Source: Rhodobacteraceae bacterium 63075
GTDB taxonomy: Bacteria; Pseudomonadota; Alphaproteobacteria; Rhodobacterales; Rhodobacteraceae
NCBI GenBank assembly: GCA_003417655.1
Contig: QVMW01000007.1
Location: 62,001-126,000, forward strand
DNA length: 64,000 bases
Direction of reading: 5' to 3'
The position numbers were made by a program, and so were the translations under genes. This document shows, piece by piece, positions 7,037 to 15,761 of this stretch (position 1 is the first letter of the stretch; each line of letters starts with the position of its first letter). Under the pieces are notes generated by a model, which saw only the letters and a list, made by a program, of their open reading frames with translations, ran no database searches and was not told the origin of the DNA.

Positions 7037-7790
7037 GGCGGTGCTCCACGTTTGCGGACGTCTCGCGGATCAAATCTCTGAGCAAATGGAGCTGGTCTCG
7101 CCACTCTACGCTACCCAATGGGGCCGGTGTCCTGGCTGGAAGCCAGAAGCCCAGGTGATGCTCATGCGGTGACAAGGGCAGACTGCGCTCCAGTGTCGTC
7201 ATCCCCTCCCGGGCCAGCCGCGCATTCCAATCCCGGACAAAGCAGATGCCCCTTGGGACAAAAACCAGCGGCGGACCCTCCGAGCGCGTTCCGCCGGATT
7301 GCCCTTCATCAGGCAAATCCGTCGCGGACGCGCGCCCCTGTTCTTTTCTAAGTTCTTGTTCTCTATTCGGGGGGCAATCTTGTCCCCCTTTGCTGGACAC
7401 ATCTGTCCCCCTTTGTGGACAGGACTGTCCCCCTTTGGCGCGGCTAAGCGGGACAACCTTGTCCCCCTCCCTGCGGCGCTCTGTGGCCCGCCGCATAGCC
7501 GCTTCGGTCGGGCGGTAGCGCGAGGATTTGCCCTTGTTGGTGCCGCGTTCGATGGTGATGTAGCCCGCCGCTTCGACCTTGTTCAGCGCCCGTTTCACAG
7601 ACTTGGCGTGCTTGCCGATGGCCGCGCCAACCGTCTCGAATGAAGGGCGGCTTTCGCCGGTTTCATGGTCGGCATGTGCCAAGGCCAGGTAAAGCGCTAC
7701 GCGTAGGGCATTGTCGTCCAGTTCGTGGTCGGTGACCATCTCCAGAATGTATTGCAGCTTGATCTTGCAGAAGGGCAGAAGCTCAGACAT
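7026..7790 (-). CDS. Plasmid-type HTH protein (replication-initiator-like)
   Basis: This 254-residue protein has a winged-helix N-terminus (residues 15-95: ALRVALYLALAHAD, SFETVGAAIGKHAKSVKRAL, AAGYITIERG). This is the HTH_36 type found in plasmid and phage replication or regulatory proteins. A repetitive linker (KGGQSCP, KGGQDCPP) follows, encoded by direct repeats, then a distinct C-terminal domain of about 100 residues (HLGFWLPARTPAPLG). The start at 7790 has GGGAGGGG just upstream and overlaps the stop of a truncated gene by 8 bp. Linkage to mobC and mobA suggests a mobilizable plasmid backbone. Replication function is inferred from context. Confidence 0.65.
   Translation of the reverse strand: MSELLPFCKIKLQYILEMVTDHELDDNALRVALYLALAHADHETGESRPSFETVGAAIGKHAKSVKRALNKVEAAGYITIERGTNKGKSSRYRPTEAAMRRATERRREGDKVVPLSRAKGGQSCPQRGTDVSSKGGQDCPPNREQELRKEQGRASATDLPDEGQSGGTRSEGPPLVFVPRGICFVRDWNARLAREGMTTLERSLPLSPHEHHLGFWLPARTPAPLGSVEWRDQLHLLRDLIRETSANVEHRHAI
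7381..7471. repeat. Iteron-like direct repeats inside the HTH gene
   Basis: TGTCCCCCTTTG occurs perfectly at 7381-7392, 7404-7415 and 7426-7437, spaced 23 and 22 bp. A fourth related copy (TTGTCCCCCTCC) begins at 7459. Spacing close to two helical turns and location inside a rep-like gene resemble replication-control iterons. Because the spacing changes by one base, the copies are read in more than one frame of the protein linker. Confidence 0.6.
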
Positions 7791-8012
7791 GGGCCCCTCC
7801 CGTGATTGCGATCACGGACGTGATCTGGTATCCACCATTAGCAAACTTTTCGATTTGGCCGTTGACGCGGGTGCCAGCCCAGTCAGCGGCCTTTTGGTTT
7901 CTGAAGGTCAGTTCTTCAGAGAATCCCGCCCGAAAAGCGGAATAATCCGGATCAAATCCGGACCTGCCCCGAAAGAGGGGTAAGGCATTAGGCGCTAAGT
8001 ATCTGGAATTAT
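7783..8012 (-). pseudogene. Truncated gene ending at the tRNA-Pro junction
   Basis: An open frame of about 75 codons runs from the tRNA boundary to TGA 7785-7783, overlapping the start of the HTH gene by 8 bp. It contains no ATG, GTG or TTG that would make a normal start near the tRNA side. The translation looks like real protein (SEELTFRNQKAADWAG, KFANGGYQITSVIAITGG). The simplest reading is the 3' part of a gene whose 5' part was lost or separated when the element joined the tRNA gene. The family is not recognised. Confidence 0.45.
7801..7824. promoter_or_regulatory. Inverted repeat before the HTH gene
   Basis: CGTGAT (7801-7806), TGCG, ATCACG (7811-7816) form a perfect hairpin, and CGTGAT recurs at 7819-7824. 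It lies 10-35 bp upstream of ATG 7790, directly before the ribosome site, so it could be a protein-binding operator or an RNA hairpin affecting translation. A second inverted repeat (TCCGGAT, CAA, ATCCGGA) is at 7946-7962. Confidence 0.35.
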
Positions 8013-8089
8013 TGGTCGGAGTGAGAGGATTCGAACCTCCGGCCCCTGCCTCCCGAAGACAGTGCTCTACCAGGCTGAGCTACACTCCG
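8013..8089 (-). tRNA. tRNA-Pro (CGG)
   Basis: The 77-nt cloverleaf reads on the minus strand with acceptor stem CGGAGTG/CACTCCG (8083-8089 with 8017-8023). The anticodon loop is TTCGGGA with CGG at 8055-8053, the T-arm carries GGTTCGAATCC, and CCA is encoded at 8015-8013. The 3' end faces the accessory island, the usual orientation for tRNA-targeted integration. Confidence 0.95.
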
Positions 8090-8223
8090 ACCGTGAGGCT
8101 GCGGATTAAACCTGATTGTCGCGTTATGCAAGGGCCTGAAACAGCGTTGCAGTCGGGGTTACATTCCGGGGCGTCTTGCGCTTCGGTCCGGAGGACAGCA
8201 AACTGGTGCTCCGGGGGTAAGAC

Positions 8224-9861
8224 GTGGCATCCGAGTATCTTCTGATCCTAGGTGGGATAGGTCTTTTCCTGTTTGGCATGAAAACCATGACGGACGGGCT
8301 GCGCGCGGCTGCTGGCGGGCGTCTGAGGTATTTGCTGGCGCGTGTGACGACCACGCCTCTGACAGGTGTGGCGAGCGGGGCGGCGGTGACGGCCCTCGTG
8401 CAGTCCTCGAGCGCCACGACGGTGATGACCGTGGGCTTCGTCGGTGCCGGGCTGCTGACCTTTCCCCATGCCATCGGCGTCTTGCTCGGCGCGAATATCG
8501 GCACCACGGTGACAGGCTGGATGATCACCATCATCGGGTTCAAGCTGTCCCTCGGGGCGGTGGCCTTGCCCGGGCTTTTCCTGGCCAGTCTCGGAAGCCT
8601 TCTGGCGCAGGGCCAGGCGGCCCGGGTGGCGCGGGTCATCGCGGGTTTGTGCCTGTTGTTCATCGGTCTGGACATGATGAAGGAGGCCGCAGGGCAGTTC
8701 GGCGAGCTGGTCACGCCGGTGCGGCTTCCGTCCGGGGGGCTCCTGTCCCAGTTCGCCTTGATCGGGATCGGGATTGCCATGACCGTGGTCATGCAATCTT
8801 CCAGCGCGGCGATCGCCGTGGCGCTGGTGTTTCTCAACGCGGGCTCGATCAGCTTCGATCAGGCCGCCGCGATCGTGATCGGAACCAATATCGGAACGAC
8901 GATCACCGCCATCATGGCCAGTATCGGCGGCTCGCGCACCATGCGCCAGACCGCGCTGGCGAACCTTTTGTTCAATGCCGGCACGGCCATTGTCGCATTC
9001 GGCGTCCTGCTGGCCTTTGCCGCGCCGCTCGGCCGCCTCGCCGCAGGGGCCGGGCCGGAAACCGCTTTGGTCCTGTTTCACACCGCCTTCAACGTGGCAG
9101 GGACCTTGCTCTACCTGCCCTTCGTGCCCGGCTTTGCCCGGCTGGTCGAAAGGATCATACCCGACCGCGACGCCGGCCTGACCCGTGACCTCGACGATGC
9201 GCTCTTGCGCGACGAGGGGGCGGCGATGGACGCGGTTCAGAGCTGTATCGCGCAGATCACGGCACGGATGTTCCGCGCTTTCAGCCTCGCGGTCGGGCCC
9301 GAGCGCGACATGCGCGGGCTCTCCGCGATGAATTCGGTTCTGACACCCGCGCTGGAGGAGCTGGAAGCCTATACCTCGCAGATCGCCATTCCTGACCGCA
9401 AGGAAGCGGAACGCCTGCGCCATTCGGCGCTATTGCACCAGGTCGACCATATCCGGCGGTTCCTGGGCCGCGTTGAACGCAAGTCCCTGATCCCCGTCCT
9501 GCTGGCGGATTCCGAGCTGCAACGTCCGACGCTCTACCTCGGCGCACTGCTGCGGCGCACGGCGGAAGCCGGTGATCCGGGCCTTTATGCTGCGCGCCTC
9601 GACTGGCTCGCAAAGCTGATCGCGCGGCGATCGAGCCGTCATCGTCGGGCTTCCCTCTTGCAGGAGCATGTCGGCCTGATCTCCGTCAATGAGATGTTCG
9701 AACGAACCGATGCGCTGCGCTGGCTGACCCGGCTGGTCCATCACTGCGCGCGAATCGCGTATTACGACGCAACGCTGCATCCAGCCGCCGTCCGCGCCGC
9801 CAATAGCAGCGAGTTGGCCGCGGCGGACCCGGCTACCGAAAAGGCCGAGGGCCCCGACTAG
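8224..9861 (+). CDS. Na+/phosphate symporter family protein with PhoU-like tail
   Basis: This 545-residue inner-membrane protein has two PF02690 repeats, each with the signature QSSSA (near residues 59 and 190). Eight or more hydrophobic segments fill residues 1-310. The C-terminal 200 residues are helical and soluble, like the PhoU domain of NptA/YjbB proteins. The expected role is phosphate transport or export coupled to sodium. The start is GTG 8224. The TAG overlaps the convergent leuB stop by sharing CTAG (9858-9861), so no terminator separates the two genes. Confidence 0.88.
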   Translation: MASEYLLILGGIGLFLFGMKTMTDGLRAAAGGRLRYLLARVTTTPLTGVASGAAVTALVQSSSATTVMTVGFVGAGLLTFPHAIGVLLGANIGTTVTGWMITIIGFKLSLGAVALPGLFLASLGSLLAQGQAARVARVIAGLCLLFIGLDMMKEAAGQFGELVTPVRLPSGGLLSQFALIGIGIAMTVVMQSSSAAIAVALVFLNAGSISFDQAAAIVIGTNIGTTITAIMASIGGSRTMRQTALANLLFNAGTAIVAFGVLLAFAAPLGRLAAGAGPETALVLFHTAFNVAGTLLYLPFVPGFARLVERIIPDRDAGLTRDLDDALLRDEGAAMDAVQSCIAQITARMFRAFSLAVGPERDMRGLSAMNSVLTPALEELEAYTSQIAIPDRKEAERLRHSALLHQVDHIRRFLGRVERKSLIPVLLADSELQRPTLYLGALLRRTAEAGDPGLYAARLDWLAKLIARRSSRHRRASLLQEHVGLISVNEMFERTDALRWLTRLVHHCARIAYYDATLHPAAVRAANSSELAAADPATEKAEGPD

Positions 9862-10961
9862 AGGCTTGCGTCGAGTGCCCCGACGATCGCGTCGCCCATC
9901 TCGCTTGTCGAGACGGGGGTCACACCTTCCTCGCCCAGCAGGTCTGCCGTGCGCTTGCCATCGGCCAGAACCTGCTCGACGGCAGCTTCGAGGCGGTCCG
10001 CCTCTGCGCCCTTGTCGAAGCTGTAGCGCAGCGCCATTGCGAAGCTGAGGATACAGGCGATGGGGTTGGCCTTGCCTTGGCCCGCGATGTCGGGGGCCGA
10101 GCCATGCACCGGCTCGTAGAGTGCCTTGGGGCGTCCGTTCTCCATCGGCAGGCCCAGAGAGGCCGAGGGCAGCATGCCAAGCGAGCCCGTGAGCATGGCC
10201 GCGAGGTCCGACAGCAGGTCGCCAAAGAGGTTGTCGGTGACGATCACGTCGAACTGCTTGGGCCAGCGGGTGAGCTGCATCGCGCCCGCGTCGGCATACA
10301 TGTGGCTCAGCTCCACCTCGGGATAATCCTTGGCGACCTCGCTCACGACATCGCGCCACAGGATGCCGCTTTCCATGACATTGGCCTTTTCCATGGAGCA
10401 GAGCTTCTTGCCCCGCTTCATGGCCAGATCGAAGGCCGAACGCGCCACGCGGTCGATCTCGCTTTCGGTGTAGCGCTGGGTGTTGATGCCGACGCGCTCG
10501 TTGCCCTCCTCGAAGATGCCGCGCGGCTCGCCGAAATAGACACCGGACGTCAGCTCGCGGACGATCATGATGTCGAGCCCGGCGACCACGTCTTTCTTGA
10601 GCGAGGAGAAATCGGCCAGCGCATCGAAACATTGCGCGGGGCGCAGGTTGGCGAAGAGGTCCATCTCCTTGCGCAGGCGCAGAAGGCCGCGCTCGGGCTT
10701 CACGGAGAAGTCCAGATCGTCGTATTTCGGCCCGCCGACAGCGCCGAGCAGGACGGCGTCGACCGCCTGGGCCTTTGCCATCGTGTCGTCATGCAGCGGC
10801 GTGCCGTGCTTGTCATAGGCGCAGCCGCCGACAAGGTCTTCGCTCACATCGAACGCCAGGCTGCGCTTGTCCCCGAACCAGTCGATGATCTTGCGCACTT
10901 CGGCCATGACTTCGGGGCCGATGCCGTCGCCGGGCAGGATGAGAAGTGAAGGGTTGCTCAT
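9858..10961 (-). CDS. leuB: 3-isopropylmalate dehydrogenase
   Basis: The 367-residue enzyme oxidises and decarboxylates 3-isopropylmalate with NAD+ in leucine synthesis. Seen in the sequence: [11 protein letters not shown] at the N-terminus, VGGPKYDD, the [14 protein letters not shown] loop, MEKANVMES, and [18 protein letters not shown] near the C-terminus, all diagnostic of LeuB. Length is normal. It is separated from leuD and leuC (same strand, upstream) by a LysR gene, an epimerase and two other genes. Confidence 0.97.
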   Translation of the reverse strand: MSNPSLLILPGDGIGPEVMAEVRKIIDWFGDKRSLAFDVSEDLVGGCAYDKHGTPLHDDTMAKAQAVDAVLLGAVGGPKYDDLDFSVKPERGLLRLRKEMDLFANLRPAQCFDALADFSSLKKDVVAGLDIMIVRELTSGVYFGEPRGIFEEGNERVGINTQRYTESEIDRVARSAFDLAMKRGKKLCSMEKANVMESGILWRDVVSEVAKDYPEVELSHMYADAGAMQLTRWPKQFDVIVTDNLFGDLLSDLAAMLTGSLGMLPSASLGLPMENGRPKALYEPVHGSAPDIAGQGKANPIACILSFAMALRYSFDKGAEADRLEAAVEQVLADGKRTADLLGEEGVTPVSTSEMGDAIVGALDASL

Positions 10962-11029
10962 GAATTTGTCCTCGTCTGAAACGATATCTGGAAAGCTCGG
11001 CTCTCAGCTATCGGCTCGGGCGGGGAGGG

Positions 11030-11929
11030 TCAAGAAACATGCGCCGCCAGCCCCTCTTCGAGCGCCTGCCAGACACGGGTGATGCGGGGGCTGTGGCGGA
11101 GCGGCTCGGGCGTGGCGAGCCAGACGGGCAGCGGCGGGATGGGGAGTTCGGGCAAGAGGCGGACGATGCCCGGGGTTTGGCGACCCTGTTCGACCTGGGC
11201 AAAACCGATGCCACAGCCCGCCTTGACCAGCTCCCAGTAGGTGACCTGGTCGTCGCAGCGGGTCGCAAACAAGCCCGGCTCGGGCGCGAATCCCATGGCG
11301 CGCATGCCGTCGAGGATGCGCGGGTCCTTGTCATAGCCGATCAGCTCGTGGTGCAGCATGTCCTCGGGCGTCTGTGGCGTGCCCTTGCGATCGAGGTAGC
11401 TCTGCGCGGCGAAGATTCCGAGGGGGATCTCGCCGAGCCGCTTGGTGACGAGGTCGAGCTGCGTGCTGGGATACATGCGCACGGCGATGTCGGCCTCGCG
11501 GAAGAGCAGGTTCTCGCCCGTGTCCGTGGGCAGGAGCGTGACGGTTATGTCCGGGTCGCTCTCGCGCAGCGCCGCGAGGATCGGGGGCAGGGCGACATGG
11601 GCCATGACCTCGCTTGCCGTGATCCGCACCGGCCCGGCGGGGCGCGCGGCGGTGCCTGCGGCCTGAAGTGCGATCTCGCTCATGGCGTCGCGCATCCGGC
11701 GGGCTGGGGCGACGAGCTTTGCGCCTGTTTCGGTCAGTTCCAGCCCGCGCGGGCGGCGCAGGAACAGATCGGCCTCGAGCGCGGCCTCGGCCTGCTTGAT
11801 CTGGCGGCCCAGTGTCGGCTGGCTCTGGCCAAGCTGGCGCGCGGCGGCAGAGAGCGAGCCTGTTTCGGCCACGGCGAGAAAGGCGCGCATGAGCGACCAG
11901 TCGAGGGCGGGGCCAGTGGGATTGTCCAT
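11030..11929 (-). CDS. LysR-family transcriptional regulator
   Basis: The 299-residue protein has an N-terminal winged helix (WSLMRAFLAVAETGSLSAAARQLGQSQPTLGRQI, residues 10-43) and a periplasmic-binding-like effector domain from about 90. It is divergent from the epimerase gene at 12023, with a 93-bp shared upstream region. The usual LysR logic suggests it regulates that gene. An AT-rich stretch (11934-12000) between them probably holds both promoters. Confidence 0.9.
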   Translation of the reverse strand: MDNPTGPALDWSLMRAFLAVAETGSLSAAARQLGQSQPTLGRQIKQAEAALEADLFLRRPRGLELTETGAKLVAPARRMRDAMSEIALQAAGTAARPAGPVRITASEVMAHVALPPILAALRESDPDITVTLLPTDTGENLLFREADIAVRMYPSTQLDLVTKRLGEIPLGIFAAQSYLDRKGTPQTPEDMLHHELIGYDKDPRILDGMRAMGFAPEPGLFATRCDDQVTYWELVKAGCGIGFAQVEQGRQTPGIVRLLPELPIPPLPVWLATPEPLRHSPRITRVWQALEEGLAAHVS

Positions 11930-12022
11930 TCAATAATGAATACCAGATCTTTGAAATTGGTCAATTCCATTCAAAAAGATCATAGCGCATCTTTCCATCA
12001 TCAGACAGAAAAGGAGACTTCC

Positions 12023-12925
12023 ATGACAAAGACAGCCCTCATTCTAGGTGCGTCCGGCAAGATCGGAACCCATGCCATCCGCGCCTTCGAGGCGCGCGGC
12101 TGGAGCTGCAAGCTCTATGATCGCAAGGCAGGCAACATGGCGCAGGCGGCCATGGGCTGCGACGTGATCGTCAACGGGCTGAACCCGCCGAACTACCACA
12201 ACTGGGCCGAGATCATCCCGGCCATCACCGAGGAGGTGATCGCCGCCGCGAAGGCCAGCGGCGCGGCGGTGATCGTGCCGGGAAATGTCTACGTCTATGG
12301 CGACAAGGGCGGCACATGGTCGGAGGACACGCCGCAGCGCCCCTGCGCGCGCAAGGGCGAGATCCGCAAGGCGATGGAAGCGCGCTACGCGGCCAGCGGC
12401 GTGCAGGTGATCAACCTGCGCGCAGGCAATTTCATCGACCCTGACAGGAACGGCGATGTGTTTTCCATGCTGATCATGCCGAAGCTCGCCAAGGGCAAGA
12501 TCGGCGCACTCGGAGCGCCGGGGGCCATGCAGCCCTATGCCTATCTGCCCGATTGGGCGCGCGCGGCGGCGCTGCTGGCGGAAAAGCGCGATGAGCTTGC
12601 GCAATACGAGGACATCCCCTTTCCGGGCCATGCCTTCACGCTCGATGAGCTCAAGGCGCGGCTCGAGGCGATGAGTGGGCGCAAGCTGCGCTATGCCCGT
12701 TTCCCCTGGTGGGCGATGCGGCTGGCGTCGCCTTTCTGGGAGCTGGCGCGGGAATTCTCGGAGATGCGCTATCTCTTCGACACGCCGCACGCGCTCTCTT
12801 CGGAGAAATTCGACAGGCTGCTGCCCGATTTCGAGCCAACACCGCTCGATGAGGTTTTAAGGCAGTTCGACATCGACCCAGACAAGGCGGTGGCGGCTGG
12901 CGGCAAGGGCAAGGTCATGGCCTGA
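12023..12925 (+). CDS. NAD(P)-dependent epimerase/reductase family protein
   Basis: The 300-residue extended-SDR-like protein has the nucleotide-binding motif TALILGASGKIGTHA at the N-terminus. A YGDKGGTWSED active-region segment lies near residue 92, with MEARYAASGV following. The start ATG 12023 has AAGGAG at 12011-12016. It is transcribed away from the LysR gene that probably controls it. The substrate is unknown. The last 69 bp overlap the convergent nuclease-fold gene. Confidence 0.8.
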   Translation: MTKTALILGASGKIGTHAIRAFEARGWSCKLYDRKAGNMAQAAMGCDVIVNGLNPPNYHNWAEIIPAITEEVIAAAKASGAAVIVPGNVYVYGDKGGTWSEDTPQRPCARKGEIRKAMEARYAASGVQVINLRAGNFIDPDRNGDVFSMLIMPKLAKGKIGALGAPGAMQPYAYLPDWARAAALLAEKRDELAQYEDIPFPGHAFTLDELKARLEAMSGRKLRYARFPWWAMRLASPFWELAREFSEMRYLFDTPHALSSEKFDRLLPDFEPTPLDEVLRQFDIDPDKAVAAGGKGKVMA

Positions 12926-13960
12926 CCGGCCCTTCGGCGGCCAGAAGACGCCCGCGTCCTTCACGGTGAAATCCCTCGAAGGCAGGACATAGTCCACCCG
13001 CATGTTCCCGGGGCTCGGCTCGCGCCAATCGGCGGTGTCGAGGCCCGGGTCGCCGCTTTGGCCCTGCGTTGCGGCGGCGGCGCCGCCTTCCGAGCGGGGC
13101 AGGGGGTCTTGCAGCCGGGGATGGGCCAGCAGGGCGCGCATGGTGTCGCGGTGCCCCTCGCCATCGGCGGGGTCGAGATTGGTCCCGCCGATGAGCACGA
13201 GGGGGCCTTGGGGCGCGGGGCCGAGCGTCCCGTCCAGCAGATGCAGCCAGAGCGCGTTTTCATCGCGGTTGCGCTTGCCGTTGCGGTCTTCCGGTCCGTC
13301 GAAGACCGGCGGCCCGGCCTGGTGCGTGAGCAGCGTCACAGGGCCGCTTGGCGTGATGACGGGCAGGGCCCAATGCGCGACCGAAGAGAGGCGCTGGGCC
13401 GACAGGGCGGCTTCGGAGGGGAAGGGCGCGCCGTCTTCATGGCGCGGCAGGAACGCATCGGGGGCATCTGTCCACAGCAGGGTGCTGAAATCCTGAAAGC
13501 CGGCCTCGTCGAACGGGTGCCGCGACAGCACGGCCAGCCCGCCTTGCCCCGAGAAATATCCAAAGCCCTGCGCATCTCGCGGCCCGCCTTCGAGGCCATC
13601 CCCGTCCATGTCGAGGCCGCTGGGCATGCCGCTGTTGGGGCGGCGCGCGAAGAGATGAGGATAGGGGGCGGTTTCTTCCGCGAGCAGCTCCGCGAAGGCC
13701 CCCAATGCGCGCAGCTCGGCGTCATGGTCGATATCCGAGAGCACGAGGATGTCGGGCGCATGGAGCGCGATCACGTCTCGCGCGGCGATCACCTGCGCAT
13801 CGCGCCGCTCGATGTCACGCAGCAGAAGGCCGGGGCCCCTGCGGCTGAGCTCGGCGTTGAAGAAGGCGATACGCAGATCTCCTGCCGAGAGCATGGCGGG
13901 CAGGGCTGTCGCGATCAGGGAAAGAAGAAGTGCCGGGAGAGCCGCCAGCGTTGGGATCAC
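12857..13960 (-). CDS. Exported endonuclease/exonuclease/phosphatase-fold protein
   Basis: The product has 367 residues from GTG 13960, chosen because it overlaps the upstream stop (GTGA) and begins a signal peptide (LAALPALLLSLIATALP). The EEP fold is visible as RIAFFNAELSR, DILVLSDIDHDAELRAL, a central LLTHQAGPPVFDG and a terminal MRVDYVLPS. SGHDLALAASRHRLV supplies the catalytic Asp-His. The substrate may be DNA, phosphodiester or phospholipid. The 3' end overlaps the convergent epimerase gene by 69 bp. Confidence 0.8.
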   Translation of the reverse strand: MIPTLAALPALLLSLIATALPAMLSAGDLRIAFFNAELSRRGPGLLLRDIERRDAQVIAARDVIALHAPDILVLSDIDHDAELRALGAFAELLAEETAPYPHLFARRPNSGMPSGLDMDGDGLEGGPRDAQGFGYFSGQGGLAVLSRHPFDEAGFQDFSTLLWTDAPDAFLPRHEDGAPFPSEAALSAQRLSSVAHWALPVITPSGPVTLLTHQAGPPVFDGPEDRNGKRNRDENALWLHLLDGTLGPAPQGPLVLIGGTNLDPADGEGHRDTMRALLAHPRLQDPLPRSEGGAAAATQGQSGDPGLDTADWREPSPGNMRVDYVLPSRDFTVKDAGVFWPPKGRSGHDLALAASRHRLVWVDVELP

Positions 13961-14805
13961 GCCGAGGCGGCCTGAACCCCGCTCTTTTGAGCGGCGGTAT
14001 AGGCGCGGTTGCGCTTCTGCTCGATCAGTTCGGCAATCCGGCCTATGGCGATGCCGCGCATGATCATGCTTGCGGGAATGAATGCCCATGCTGCCATCAT
14101 CCAGATCAGGGTTTGCGGGTTCTGCATCGAAAGCGGGTCGATGAGGCTCGCCGCAGCTTTGACCACTGCCGGAATCAAGAATGGGAGCAAAATACCTAAC
14201 ACAATGTTAATGCGCGCATCGCGGCGCAGGCGATGAACGACGTCTCCGCCGGCTGTCGGGTCGAAGAGCGGCAGGTTGACCCAGACGTTGAAGGCGCGGT
14301 TGCGCGTCGGCCAGCCGAGCAGGCGCACCATCATCACGAAGAGCACGAGCGCGAAGAGCGAGACCATGTAGGCGATACCGGCTGCCGTGCGCACGGCACT
14401 CAGGATCGCTTCCGGCGCTTGCTCGGGCATCATGAGGACAACGAGCCGCACTGGCGAATAAGGGAAATCGAGCATGTCGCCCCAGGCCGTGCCGAGCCTT
14501 GTCAGCGTTTCGGCCATGCCGCTGGCCTGCGCACCCTTGTCCGCGAAGATCACCGACAGGAGCGTGACCGTGAGGAAGAGGGCATAGAAACGCAGGCGGT
14601 TGAAGGGCGATGCGTAGCGGAATTCGACGATGGACGGGTATTGGCTGTAATACTCGATGAAGGTCATCAGCGCTGCCAGCAAGGCGGCGAGGACGACGAT
14701 CTGGGCGGCATCGGCGCTGACATTGCCGAGCAGCAGCGATGGCGTTGCGACGAGCAAAGCCATGAATACTGCGCGCACGGCGGCGCCTGCGAAGCGGGTG
14801 AACAC
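13957..14805 (-). CDS. Multi-pass inner-membrane protein, function unknown
   Basis: This protein has 282 residues from GTG 14805, which follows AAGGA at a normal distance. Farther upstream in-frame starts give a non-membrane N-terminus of lower quality. About six hydrophobic segments are visible, for example AVFMALLVATPSLLLG, FYALFLTVTLLSVIFA and MVSLFALVLFVMMV. Its stop is coupled to the nuclease-fold gene through GTGA. I recall such a pair near leu genes in relatives, but no function can be assigned. Confidence 0.65.
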   Translation of the reverse strand: MFTRFAGAAVRAVFMALLVATPSLLLGNVSADAAQIVVLAALLAALMTFIEYYSQYPSIVEFRYASPFNRLRFYALFLTVTLLSVIFADKGAQASGMAETLTRLGTAWGDMLDFPYSPVRLVVLMMPEQAPEAILSAVRTAAGIAYMVSLFALVLFVMMVRLLGWPTRNRAFNVWVNLPLFDPTAGGDVVHRLRRDARINIVLGILLPFLIPAVVKAAASLIDPLSMQNPQTLIWMMAAWAFIPASMIMRGIAIGRIAELIEQKRNRAYTAAQKSGVQAASA

Positions 14806-15152
14806 TGCCCTATCCTTCCAACCTGGCCGACCGCGATTCGATGCCGCGGTCTTGTTCCAACCTGAATGCGTCTTTGTGACGGTTGCCTCAATCTTGCCCA
14901 ACTTTTGCCTTCTTTCGATTCGCATCTCAAGACCTGCATGAATGAGAGCTTCGAATTGGGGCATTTTAAGGGTGAAAGTGGTGCGAGATTGCATCAATTT
15001 CGATGCCTAAATACAGGTGTATAAAGGCAAAACACCATATCTAGTGGGTTCGCACATGAGCATGCGCAGGACTGGATTAAGAGAACATTAACCAGTTTGT
15101 TGGAATCCGGCCCGGCGCAGGCGGGGCCGAATTCGTTTTCGCGCGCGTCCGC
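14806..15152. other. Intergenic region downstream of leuD
   Basis: These 347 bp hold the upstream region of the membrane-protein gene and the 3' flank of leuD. A CGGCCC/GGGCCG hairpin at 15108-15129 has a 10-nt loop and no U-tract, so it is only a weak terminator candidate. An AT-rich stretch at 14985-15090 may contain the membrane-gene promoter. No further gene is supported. Confidence 0.4.
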
Positions 15153-15761
15153 TCAGACCCAGGGCCGCTCCGCCGAGGCCTTGGCCTCGAAGGCATCGAT
15201 CGAGGCGGATTTCTCGAAGGTCAGCCCGATATCGTCGAGCCCGTTCAGCAGGCAGTGCTTGCGCCAGGGGTCGACCTCGAAGCCGATCTCGCCGCCATCG
15301 GGGCCGGAGATCGTCTGGTTTTCCAGGTCGACCGTGAGCACGGCATTCGCCCCGCGCTCGGCATCGTCCATCAGCTTGGCGTGTTCCTCGGGGGAGACGA
15401 CGATGGGCAGGATGCCGTTCTTGAAGCAGTTGTTGTAGAAGATGTCGGCGAAACTGGTGGAGATCACGCAGCGGATGCCGAAATCCAGCAGCGCCCAGGG
15501 CGCGTGTTCGCGGCTCGACCCGCAGCCGAAATTGTCGCCCGCGACGAGAATCTGCGCATCGCGGTATTGCGGCTTGTTGAGCACGAAATCCTCGACTTCA
15601 TTGCCCTGCCGGTCATAGCGCATCTCATCGAAGAGATTGACGCCCAGCCCCGAGCGCTTGATCGTCTTGAGGAACTGCTTGGGGATGATCATATCGGTGT
15701 CGATATTGACCAGCGGCAGCGGTGCCGCGATCCCTGTGAGCTTGTCGAACTTTTCCATCAT
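15153..15761 (-). CDS. leuD: 3-isopropylmalate dehydratase small subunit
   Basis: The 202-residue swivel domain pairs with LeuC to isomerise 2-isopropylmalate. [14 protein letters not shown] near residue 20, the [17 protein letters not shown] motif near 72 and [17 protein letters not shown] are all diagnostic. The start ATG 15761 overlaps the leuC stop as ATGA, giving equal subunit synthesis. The start MMEKF leaves one alternative codon later. Confidence 0.97.
   Translation of the reverse strand: MMEKFDKLTGIAAPLPLVNIDTDMIIPKQFLKTIKRSGLGVNLFDEMRYDRQGNEVEDFVLNKPQYRDAQILVAGDNFGCGSSREHAPWALLDFGIRCVISTSFADIFYNNCFKNGILPIVVSPEEHAKLMDDAERGANAVLTVDLENQTISGPDGGEIGFEVDPWRKHCLLNGLDDIGLTFEKSASIDAFEAKASAERPWV

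Noticed and set aside
7199-7456. Second minus-strand frame across the rep-like gene with KGD/KGGQ peptides
   Set aside because: The peptide pattern comes from the DNA repeats read in another frame; the HTH gene frame spans both conserved ends and is the better call.
7381-7471. CRISPR-like short repeats
   Set aside because: The repeats are 12 bp with 10- to 22-bp gaps inside a coding gene, with no cas genes nearby; they fit iterons, not a CRISPR array.
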